Source: an uncultured Lachnospiraceae bacterium (GTDB lineage Bacteria; Bacillota; Clostridia; Lachnospirales; Lachnospiraceae). From it: DNA of 5,465 nucleotides. A model generated the notes under the pieces. The model had not been told where the DNA came from. It was given only the letters and a program-made list of their open reading frames with translations, and searched no databases. Numbering within the stretch: position 1 is the stretch's first letter; each line of letters starts with the position of its first letter. The stretch is taken from positions 1 to 5,465 of the forward strand of contig CAMWSA010000278.1 of assembly GCA_947176785.1 (NCBI GenBank). Reading direction: 5' to 3'. The position numbers were made by a program, and so were the translations under genes. Positions 1 to 5,465 of the stretch are shown in pieces.

Positions 1-2
1 GG

Positions 3-158
3 GAACGGCAAAATTTTTTACACTTCTTTTACTTCTTTATCTCACATGAGCAAATACAGGAGGAGGCAGACGCCTACTTTTCAGGAGACCGGGGCCCGGA
101 GGAGACGGCGGGAATTATCCAGAGCCGGATACAGCTGTATCTGGACGAATCCAGATAA
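3..158 (+). CDS. C-terminal end of a probable extracellular solute-binding protein (partial, 5' end off window)
   Basis: The open frame enters from the left edge and stops at TAA 156-158. Its last ~35 residues read QIQEEADAYFSGDRGPEETA followed by GIIQSRIQLYLDESR. That resembles the C-terminal end of lipoprotein sugar-binding subunits of ABC transporters in Lachnospiraceae, where an acidic helix and 'YF-G-(5)-ETA-IIQSR--(L/I)Y--E' close the protein. Such proteins sit outside the membrane and deliver a sugar to a permease pair. The first ~14 codons (about 3-47) read as an odd aromatic-rich stretch from a T-rich sequence and fit the family poorly, so the contig edge there may be unreliable. With so little protein visible the substrate cannot be named. 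The gene ends well before the promoter at 232 and is not expected to share a transcript with tyrS. Confidence 0.5.
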   Translation, partial: ERQNFLHFFYFFISHEQIQEEADAYFSGDRGPEETAGIIQSRIQLYLDESR

Positions 159-231
159 AAGAAGCAGTCCCGGAGTCCGGGGTTAGGCGTTGAAAATTAT
201 ATGCAGAAAATGATATGCGGTGAAAAAAGGG

Positions 232-260
232 TTGACATATCTGCTTTTATCGAGTACAAT
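232..260 (+). promoter_or_regulatory. Sigma-A promoter of the tyrS leader
   Basis: A perfect -35 box TTGACA (232-237) is separated by exactly 17 bases from a -10 box TACAAT (255-260), one mismatch from consensus. Transcription should begin near 266-268, placing the whole T-box leader in the RNA. The position immediately upstream of a T-box and the near-ideal boxes make this a strong constitutive promoter, with regulation left to the leader. Confidence 0.9.
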
Positions 261-266
261 GTTCTA

Positions 267-556
267 AGTTTTGAATAATATGTAATGCGATGAAGAGAAA
301 GAGTACTGTCATATCCACTTTGTACAGAGAGCGGCCGGCCGGTGAGAGGCGCACAGAGCCTGACAGGAATACATCTCGGAGCAGCAAACCCAAATGTGGT
401 GTTTACCCTTCCACAGAGTAGGCTTTGACGGCAGGCCCCGATATCGGCCCTGGGTATTGATGGATACTCTCTGAGCCATAAGGCGTGAGTTTTATGGGAA
501 AAAAGGTGGTAACACGGGTGTTGGCCTCGTCCTTTTGCAGGGCGGGGCTTTTTTGT
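267..556 (+). promoter_or_regulatory. T-box riboswitch, tyrosine-specific (tyrS leader)
   Basis: This leader senses uncharged tRNA(Tyr) and controls read-through into tyrS. Stem I: the loop-E strand AGTA (302-305) is followed by CTGTCA (306-311), which pairs with TGACAG (361-366). The opposite strand of the specifier loop is GAA TAC A, giving UAC (370-372), a tyrosine codon, as the specifier. GAGA 295-298 can pair with TCTC 374-377 at the stem base. The T-box motif AAGGTGGTAACACG lies at 503-516, with UGGU (507-510) complementary to an ACCA tRNA 3' end. Antiterminator pairing is AAGG 503-506 with CCTT 531-534 and ACG 514-516 with CGT 528-530, which is incompatible with the terminator stem at 524-548. 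Specifier, UGGU bulge and downstream gene all agree on tyrosine. Confidence 0.95.
524..554 (+). terminator. Intrinsic terminator of the T-box leader
   Basis: GCCTCGTCC (524-532) pairs with GGGCGGGGC (540-548) over nine base pairs, two of them G-U, around a 7-base loop TTTTGCA. Six T residues follow (549-554). Its 5' arm is the same sequence used by the T-box antiterminator, so termination occurs when tRNA(Tyr) is charged and is relieved when it is uncharged. Confidence 0.93.
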
Positions 557-617
557 GCGCATACAGCGGGCCGCCCCGGCGATGCCAGCGGAACCGAAGG
601 TTCAAAGACCTTTTAAA

Positions 618-717
618 CAGCATGCCCACACACAGTTCACTGTTGGATAACCGGACGCCTGAAGCGGACAGATATCCAACATGCGGCCTGAGTGCTGTGG
701 GAGATGCGGAACTCTTA
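618..717 (+). repeat. Palindromic direct repeat, copy 1
   Basis: First of two tandem copies between the T-box terminator and tyrS. From 641 to 717 it matches copy 2 (740-816) at 74 of 77 positions, at a spacing of 99 bases. The copy is itself an inverted repeat: TGTTGGATA (641-649) pairs perfectly with TATCCAACA (673-681), and CCCACA (625-630) with TGTGGG (696-701), closed by GCAT (620-623) and ATGC (704-707). The left outer arm is less regular than in copy 2. No known element family is recognised. Confidence 0.85.
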
Positions 718-718
718 A

Positions 719-816
719 CAGCATGCCCCCACAGCACACTGTTGGATAACTGGACGCCTGAAGCGGACAGATATCCAACATGCGGCCTGAGTGCTGTGGG
801 GAATGCGGAACTCTTA
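719..816 (+). repeat. Palindromic direct repeat, copy 2
   Basis: Second tandem copy, ending just before the tyrS ribosome binding site. Its hairpin is the better of the two: CCCCACAGCAC (727-737) pairs perfectly with GTGCTGTGGGG (791-801), TGTTGGATA (740-748) with TATCCAACA (772-780), and GCAT (721-724) with ATGC (803-806). It is two bases shorter than copy 1 in the left arm. It lies in the transcribed leader, so the folded RNA would sit directly upstream of AGGAGG (819-824). Role unknown; it could be a mobile REP/MITE-like remnant or an RNA structure affecting stability or translation. Confidence 0.85.
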
Positions 817-832
817 ATAGGAGGAGAAGAAA

Positions 833-2059
833 ATGACAGTATTTGACGAATTGAAAGCCAGGGGCTTGCTGGCCCAGCTGACCGACGAGGAGGAGATCAA
901 GGAACTGATCAACAACGGGAAGGCGACCTTCTATATCGGCTTTGATCCCACCGCAGACAGCCTCCATGTGGGGCATTTCATGGCGCTGTGTCTGATGAAG
1001 CGTCTGCAGATGGCGGGGAACCGCCCCATCGCCCTGGTGGGCGGCGGCACGGGCATGATCGGAGACCCTTCCGGCAGGAGTGACCTGCGCACCATGATGA
1101 CCACGGAGCAGATCGACCACAACTGCGAGTGTTTTAGAAAGCAGATGAGCCGCTTCATCGAGTTCGGGGAGGGCAAAGCCATGATGGTGAACAACGCGGA
1201 CTGGCTCAGGGACTTAAACTACATTGAGTTTATCAGGGATATCGGCGTGCATTTCTCCGTAAACCGCATGCTCACCGCAGAGTGTTACAGGCAGCGCATG
1301 GAGAAGGGACTGAGCTTTTTGGAGTTCAACTACATGATCATGCAAAGCTACGATTTCCTGTGCCTGTACGAGAAATACGGCTGCAATATGCAGTTTGGCG
1401 GCGATGACCAGTGGAGCAATATGCTGGGCGGCACGGAACTGATCCGCCGCAAGCTGGGCAAGGACGCCTACGCCATGACCATCACTCTGCTGCTGAACTC
1501 CGAGGGCAAGAAGATGGGCAAGTCCCAGAAGGGGGCCGTATGGCTGGACGCCGGGAAGACCTCGCCCTTCGAGTTCTACCAGTACTGGAGAAACGTGGGG
1601 GACGCGGATGTGATGAAGTGCCTGCGGATGCTGACATTCCTGCCTCTGGAGGAGATCGAGGCCATGGCCGGCTGGGAGGGCAGCAGGCTCAACGAGGCCA
1701 AGGAGATCCTGGCCTATGAGTTGACAAGTATGGTACACGGTCAGGAGGAGGCCCGGAAGGCCCAGGAAAGCGCCAGGGCGCTGTTCAGCGCCGGCAATGC
1801 GGAAAATATGCCCACTTATGAACTACAGGAGAGCGACTTCAAGGACGGCTCCATTGATATTATCGGCGTGGTGGCGGCGGCAGGGCTCACCGCATCCCGC
1901 TCGGAGGCGAGACGTGCGGTGGAGCAGGGCGGCGTCACTGTGGACGGAGAGAAAGTGACGGATATCAAAACGGCATACACGAAAGCAGATTTTGCCGGGG
2001 AAGGTAAGGTAGTGAAGAGAGGCAAGAAGAGCTTCAAAAGGGTAGTTGCCGGTGAGTAA
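833..2059 (+). CDS. tyrS: Tyrosyl-tRNA synthetase (TyrS type, housekeeping)
   Basis: This cytoplasmic class I enzyme attaches tyrosine to tRNA(Tyr). At 408 residues it is complete for the family. The Rossmann catalytic domain carries the HIGH signature as HVGH (45-48), preceded by FYIGFDPTADSL, and the KMSKS signature as KMGKS (227-231). By comparison with Bacillus-type TyrRS, the tyrosine pocket is Y34, Y167, Q171, D174 and Q193 (in GGDDQWSN). The helical tRNA-binding region follows (~245-335, with FEFYQYWRN at 246-254), then a C-terminal S4 RNA-binding domain (~345-405). The start is fixed by AGGAGG at 819-824, eight bases before the ATG. Expression is governed by the tyrosine T-box upstream, an independent confirmation of function. 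Third positions are strongly G/C (24 of the first 30 codons), unlike the second TyrRS gene at 3372. No terminator is visible before the transporter gene. Confidence 0.97.
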   Translation: MTVFDELKARGLLAQLTDEEEIKELINNGKATFYIGFDPTADSLHVGHFMALCLMKRLQMAGNRPIALVGGGTGMIGDPSGRSDLRTMMTTEQIDHNCECFRKQMSRFIEFGEGKAMMVNNADWLRDLNYIEFIRDIGVHFSVNRMLTAECYRQRMEKGLSFLEFNYMIMQSYDFLCLYEKYGCNMQFGGDDQWSNMLGGTELIRRKLGKDAYAMTITLLLNSEGKKMGKSQKGAVWLDAGKTSPFEFYQYWRNVGDADVMKCLRMLTFLPLEEIEAMAGWEGSRLNEAKEILAYELTSMVHGQEEARKAQESARALFSAGNAENMPTYELQESDFKDGSIDIIGVVAAAGLTASRSEARRAVEQGGVTVDGEKVTDIKTAYTKADFAGEGKVVKRGKKSFKRVVAGE

Positions 2060-2140
2060 AGGCAGGGAATGCCCGCTTCGGCAGTGGGAAAGAACGGATG
2101 GGGATGAATGGAGAAAATAAATTTTACAGGGGGAAAACAG

Positions 2141-3322
2141 ATGAATAAGGGATATAGACGGACGATCAGCGCCTGCTTTATCGGCTATATCATCCAGGCC
2201 ATCGTGAATAATTTTGTACCTCTGCTGTTTCTGACTTTCCAGAGCAGCTATGGCATCCCCCTGTCCCGGATTACACTGCTGATCACGGTGAATTTTGCCG
2301 TGCAGCTTATCGTGGATCTTGCGTCAGTCTCCTTCGTGGACAGGATTGGCTACCGGGTGTCCCTGCTGCTTGCCCACGGAATGTCGGCGCTGGGGCTGGT
2401 GGGGCTGGTTATTCTTCCCAGGGTATTGCCAGATGCTTATGCAGGGCTGTTTGTAGCCGTGGTATGTTATGCCATCGGGGGCGGCCTGCTGGAGGTACTG
2501 GTAAGCCCGGTGATGGAATCCTGTCCCACGGAAAACAAGGAAAAGGCCATGAGCATGCTTCATTCCTTTTACTGCTGGGGCCATGTGGGCGTTGTGCTGG
2601 CATCTACTTTGTTTTTTCGGATTTTCGGCATAGGGAACTGGTGGATCCTGGCTTTGCTGTGGACAGCGGTTCCCGTTGCCAACGGCATTCTGTTTGCCAG
2701 GGTTCCCATTGCGCCCCTGATCCGGGAGGGGGAAAAGGGCATGACGGCCAGGGAACTCTTCGGGATGCGGCAGTTCTGGCTGCTGCTTTTAATGATGATC
2801 TGCGCAGGGGCCAGCGAACAGGCTGTCAGCCAATGGGCCTCCACCTTTGCGGAGAAGGGGCTGGGCGTCGGCAAGACGCTGGGGGATCTGATGGGACCCA
2901 TGTTTTTTGCCCTGCTGATGGGATGTGCCAGGGCTTTTTACGGCAAATACGGGGAAAAAGTAGAATTGGACCGTTTTATGACGGGGAGCGCCCTGCTCTG
3001 CATAGCCTCCTATTTGTGCATCTCCCTGGTACCCGTGCCCTGGATCGGTCTGCTGGGCTGTGGACTCTGTGGCCTTTCCGTGGGTATCATGTGGCCTGGA
3101 ACCTTCAGCAAGGCCCCTGCCTCCATCAAAAGAGGGGGTCCGGCCATGTTTGCGCTGCTGGCCCTGGGCGGGGATATTGGCTGTTCCGGCGGACCTACGC
3201 TGGTGGGATTTGTGTCGGGAGCCTTTGGCGACGACTTACACAGGGGAATACTGGCGGGGATGATCTTCCCGATTGCCCTGTTGGTATGCCTGGCAGGGAT
3301 GAAGCGCAAAAAGCCGTTGTAA
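2141..3322 (+). CDS. MFS transporter, substrate unknown
   Basis: A 393-residue, highly hydrophobic protein consistent with 12 transmembrane helices in two halves joined by a charged central loop (~190-208). The cytoplasmic loop between helices 2 and 3 holds DRIGYR (67-72), matching MFS motif A. ESCPTENKEKAMSMLHSFY (~126-144) resembles the helix 4-5 region of sugar/fucose-permease-like MFS proteins. It should be a secondary transporter in the cytoplasmic membrane. Start choice: the ATG at 2141 has AGGGGG (2128-2133) seven bases upstream. An in-frame ATG at 2108 would add 11 polar residues but has a poorer ribosome site. It follows tyrS by 81 bases and precedes the B3/4-TyrRS gene by 49 with no evident terminator, so it probably shares their transcript. 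That context hints at transport of tyrosine, a tyrosine analogue or an amino-acid-derived compound, but the family resemblance points to sugars, so the substrate is open. Confidence 0.85.
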   Translation: MNKGYRRTISACFIGYIIQAIVNNFVPLLFLTFQSSYGIPLSRITLLITVNFAVQLIVDLASVSFVDRIGYRVSLLLAHGMSALGLVGLVILPRVLPDAYAGLFVAVVCYAIGGGLLEVLVSPVMESCPTENKEKAMSMLHSFYCWGHVGVVLASTLFFRIFGIGNWWILALLWTAVPVANGILFARVPIAPLIREGEKGMTARELFGMRQFWLLLLMMICAGASEQAVSQWASTFAEKGLGVGKTLGDLMGPMFFALLMGCARAFYGKYGEKVELDRFMTGSALLCIASYLCISLVPVPWIGLLGCGLCGLSVGIMWPGTFSKAPASIKRGGPAMFALLALGGDIGCSGGPTLVGFVSGAFGDDLHRGILAGMIFPIALLVCLAGMKRKKPL

Positions 3323-3371
3323 TAAAGAGGAAATTGTCCATAATGCGGAACAGGCAGGAAAGGGAATAAGA

Positions 3372-5261
3372 ATGAGAGTATCATTAAGCAATCGTGTCGT
3401 CGGTGCATTCGCGAATATCAATATCGGCATTATCTCCGTTGAAAAAATGGATAGCAGCATGTGTTCAGGCCGGATTGAAAAATTGTTGGCCTCTGAAATG
3501 GAAAAGATCAAAAGTGAAGATAAGGATGCGGAGTTTGGCCTTTACCATTCCGTCTATAAGCAATTGGGGTTGAACCCGAAAAAATATATGTCATCGGCGG
3601 AAGCGCTTTATATGCGGGTAAAAGCAGGAAAAGACTTACCGTTTATCAATCCTGTTGTGGATCTGTGCAATTATATTTCGTTAAAATATCACATCCCTGT
3701 AGGTGCCTATGATTCTGATAAACTCAGCGGAGACCTGAGGCTGGAGTATATTGATACGCCTGATCACAGGGAAATGGCATATGTTGACGACAGGAGCAAA
3801 TGTACAGTCAACTGGAACTGGAGGCAAAGCGAAGAGTGCAGAGTGGATAACGGTTCTGAAAACATTGTTATTGTGGTTGACGGCTTTGCAGAAAACAGGG
3901 ATAAGACAGACGGGGCATTATTGGAAATACAACTGTACATCGAAGAAAGCTGCCGTATACATACAATCATCGGAAGTATCAGCAAAGATGTGCCATCAAT
4001 GAAGGTTTCCGATTTGACAGAGGAAGAACAGGAAATTGAGAATGCGTTGAAAATTATATTAAAAGGCGTTCAGCAGCATACGGAAATCGCTGAGCTGCGC
4101 AATAAAATGATTCAGGCCGGAAGAGACGGAAGAAAATTAAGGGTCAAGTTTGGCATGGACCCCTCGGCGCCGGATATTCATCTGGGACATGCAGTTGCTT
4201 TGAGAAAAATTAGCCAACTGCAGAAGCTGGGCTTTGAAGCTGTGATCATAATTGGTGATTTTACGGGCAGGATCGGCGATCCAACGGGAAAGTCCCGGAC
4301 AAGAAACGAATTGTCGGAAGAAAAGGTGAAAGAGAATGCGCAGACATATGCGGAGCAGGTATTTAAGGTGATAGACAGGTCCCGGACTGTTCTGAGATAT
4401 AACAGCGAATGGCTAGGAAAAATGACATTTGACCAGGTACTTAATCTGGCAGGCAAGTTTACGGTCGCGCGGATTCTGGAAAGGGATGACTTTAAGAACA
4501 GATATACCAATCAGACTCCCATTGGTTTACATGAATTCTTCTATCCTTTAATGCAGGCATATGATTCCGTGGAGATAGAAGCGGACATGGAATTGGGCGG
4601 GATGGACCAGACATTCAATGTGATGCTGGGAAGAACTTTGCAGAAAATGTGCGGGCAGGCCCAGCAGACGGTTCTTATGATGCCTTTGCTGGTGGGGACG
4701 GACGGAAAAGAAAAAATGAGCAAAAGCCTCGGAAATTACATCTGTATAGACGAAGCTCCCGATGTAATGTACGAGAAGGTTTTGAAACTTCCGGACGAAC
4801 TGATAATGGATTACTACAATTTATGTACAGACATACATCCGGATGCTGTCAATAAAGTGGGGCTGCGGTTAAAAAACGGTGAGAATCCGCGGGATATAAA
4901 GATGGAGCTGGCAAAAGAAATAGTCCGCTTATATCACGGGCAGGACAGTGCGGAAAAGGCGCAGGAAAAGTTTATCAGCATCTATCAGAGGGGGGTTGCC
5001 ACCGACGATACGGAAGTCCTTTGGCTTGAAAAGGACAACGCAGGCGGCAACGCTTTGCTGGAGGCGATGATGAACACCGGGATCTATAAGTCAAAAAGCG
5101 ATATCAGAAGACTTTTTGCCGGCAATGCTATATCAATTAATGGGGAAAAGGTTACAAAAGTCGAGGAAATCACAAAAATAACCGATGAAAGTATTATAAA
5201 AGTCGGAAAGGGCAGATTTTTCAAGGTGCGGATAAGTGAACTGCCGGGCAAAAAAAGATAA
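3372..5261 (+). CDS. Tyrosyl-tRNA synthetase (TyrZ-like) with N-terminal B3/4 tRNA-editing domain
   Basis: A 629-residue fusion. Residues ~1-212 match the free-standing B3/4 family, related to the editing domain of the PheRS beta subunit: key blocks are INPVVDLCNYISLKY (92-106), PVGAYDSDKLSGDL (109-122), YVDD (137-140) and WNWRQSEE (148-155). Residues ~218-629 form a complete TyrRS of about 412 residues: KFGMDPSAPDIHLGH with the HIGH motif at 270-273, GDFTGRIGDPTGKSRTR (295-311), GLHEFFYPLMQAYDSV, ELGGMDQTFN (407-416), KMSKS (448-452), and a C-terminal S4 domain (~560-625). The synthetase half is of the TyrZ subfamily, distinct from the TyrS at 833. Cytoplasmic charging of tRNA(Tyr) is expected. 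Hydrolysis of a misacylated tRNA by the first domain is inferred. The start is supported by AGGAAAGGGA (3356-3365) ahead of the ATG. The two domains are in one uninterrupted frame with no internal start signal obvious at the junction. Third positions are less G/C-rich (15 of the first 30 codons), suggesting horizontal acquisition. Confidence 0.93.
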   Translation: MRVSLSNRVVGAFANINIGIISVEKMDSSMCSGRIEKLLASEMEKIKSEDKDAEFGLYHSVYKQLGLNPKKYMSSAEALYMRVKAGKDLPFINPVVDLCNYISLKYHIPVGAYDSDKLSGDLRLEYIDTPDHREMAYVDDRSKCTVNWNWRQSEECRVDNGSENIVIVVDGFAENRDKTDGALLEIQLYIEESCRIHTIIGSISKDVPSMKVSDLTEEEQEIENALKIILKGVQQHTEIAELRNKMIQAGRDGRKLRVKFGMDPSAPDIHLGHAVALRKISQLQKLGFEAVIIIGDFTGRIGDPTGKSRTRNELSEEKVKENAQTYAEQVFKVIDRSRTVLRYNSEWLGKMTFDQVLNLAGKFTVARILERDDFKNRYTNQTPIGLHEFFYPLMQAYDSVEIEADMELGGMDQTFNVMLGRTLQKMCGQAQQTVLMMPLLVGTDGKEKMSKSLGNYICIDEAPDVMYEKVLKLPDELIMDYYNLCTDIHPDAVNKVGLRLKNGENPRDIKMELAKEIVRLYHGQDSAEKAQEKFISIYQRGVATDDTEVLWLEKDNAGGNALLEAMMNTGIYKSKSDIRRLFAGNAISINGEKVTKVEEITKITDESIIKVGKGRFFKVRISELPGKKR

Positions 5262-5280
5262 ATACTCATGGATGGGGAAG

Positions 5281-5314
5281 CTCCCGCATATACATATACC
5301 AGTATAGGCGGGAG
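5281..5314 (+). promoter_or_regulatory. Hairpin sequestering the spoIVA ribosome binding site, or a weak terminator
   Basis: CTCCCGC (5281-5287) pairs with GCGGGAG (5308-5314). After one A/G mismatch, TATAC (5289-5293) pairs with GTATA (5302-5306) around an 8-base loop. The 3' arm contains most of the spoIVA Shine-Dalgarno (GGGAGG 5310-5315). The following bases TTCTTTAT are U-rich but interrupted, so this could also end the upstream operon. Confidence 0.6.
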
Positions 5315-5323
5315 GTTCTTTAT

Positions 5324-5434
5324 ATGGAAAATCATACAATGAATACTTATGACCTCTATCATGATATACAGCAGCGGACCGGCGGGGAGATCTACATCGG
5401 TGTGCGGGGGCCTGTACGCACGGGGAAATCCACC
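5324..5434 (+). CDS. spoIVA: Stage IV sporulation protein A, N-terminal fragment (runs off the contig)
   Basis: SpoIVA is the ATPase that polymerises on the forespore surface and anchors the spore coat basement layer in endospore-forming Firmicutes. The visible 37 residues include YDLYHDIQQRTGGEIYIG, the hallmark opening of the family, and the Walker A loop GPVRTGKST (residues 29-37). The ATG at 5324 has GGGAGG (5310-5315) eight bases upstream; a second ATG at 5339 has a weaker site. One oddity is GVRGP where the family normally has GVVGP, possibly a sequencing error near the contig edge. The apparent continuation (LLLYPSAIPR) does not look like SpoIVA and overlaps adapter-like sequence, so the fragment is ended at the last credible codon, 5432-5434. 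Expression is normally sigma-E dependent in the mother cell, but no convincing sigma-E promoter was found in the 62-base gap. Confidence 0.9.
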
Positions 5435-5465
5435 TTGCTCTTATACCCATCTGCGATCCCACGAG
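5435..5465. other. Probable Nextera adapter remnant at the contig end (not genomic)
   Basis: From 5434 to the last base the sequence aligns without gaps to the read-through form of the Illumina Nextera transposase adapter (mosaic end followed by the read-2 part), with 27 of 32 positions identical as recalled from the known adapter. The longest exact blocks are CTCTTATAC (5438-5446) and CCCACGAG (5458-5465). The spoIVA reading frame loses family resemblance exactly here. Confidence 0.88.

Noticed and set aside
169..181. Inverted repeat CCCGGA-G-TCCGGG after the first gene, as a terminator
   Set aside because: The loop is only one base (three if the stem is shortened), and no T-tract follows, so it is not supported as an intrinsic terminator.
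535..846. A + strand open frame spanning the repeats and encoding a 33-residue repeated peptide unit
   Set aside because: The periodicity follows from the 99-base repeat spacing being divisible by three. It starts inside the T-box terminator, lacks a ribosome binding site, overlaps the tyrS start, and shows no protein-like features.
602..1738. Long - strand open frames opposite tyrS
   Set aside because: They lie antisense to a confidently identified gene in GC-rich sequence, have no ribosome binding sites, and show no recognisable motifs; they are shadows.
2060..2107. Possible terminator between tyrS and the transporter gene
   Set aside because: Only 3-4-bp pairings are available (e.g. TGCC/GGCA around CGCTTC), and there is no T-run.
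2464..3369. A 301-codon + strand frame overlapping the MFS gene
   Set aside because: It is the out-of-frame reading of a clear 12-helix transporter, rich in Gly/Arg/Cys/Pro and without hydrophobic segments or a start signal.
5333..5340. CATACAAT as a sigma-E -10 box for spoIVA
   Set aside because: It matches the -10 consensus, but it lies inside the spoIVA coding start and no sigma-E -35 element is found 14-15 bases upstream.

Overview
The window looks like the end of a metagenome or draft contig from an endospore-forming Clostridia, most likely a Lachnospiraceae-type gut Firmicute. The pointers are a T-box leader in front of an aminoacyl-tRNA synthetase gene, strong AGGAGG-type ribosome binding sites, the C-terminal signature of an extracellular solute-binding protein, and the start of spoIVA, which only endospore formers carry. 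All recognisable genes are on the + strand.

Layout: (1) 3-158, the last ~50 codons of a probable ABC-transporter sugar-binding protein. (2) 232-260, a near-consensus sigma-A promoter. It feeds a complete tyrosine T-box leader (~267-556) with a UAC specifier codon, a T-box motif with a UGGU bulge, and an intrinsic terminator at 524-554. (3) 555-832, a leader segment with no gene, largely filled by two tandem ~99-bp copies of a strongly palindromic repeat. (4) 833-2059, tyrS, a housekeeping tyrosyl-tRNA synthetase. (5) 2141-3322, an MFS transporter. (6) 3372-5261, a second tyrosyl-tRNA synthetase from a different subfamily, fused at its N-terminus to a B3/4 domain, the fold that edits Tyr-tRNA(Phe) in phenylalanyl-tRNA synthetase. 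(7) 5281-5314, a hairpin that buries the next ribosome binding site. (8) 5324-5434, the first 37 codons of spoIVA. (9) 5435-5465, bases that match Illumina Nextera adapter and are probably not genomic.

No convincing terminator or new promoter is visible between tyrS, the transporter and the B3/4-TyrRS gene. The simplest reading is one transcription unit induced when uncharged tRNA(Tyr) accumulates: an ordinary TyrRS, a transporter, and a second TyrRS with a probable proofreading module. The fusion gene is the most interesting object here. It is visibly less GC-biased at third codon positions than tyrS, which suggests a separate origin. The proposed editing function is an inference from the domain fold. 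It cannot be settled from sequence alone, and whether this architecture has already been described could not be checked.
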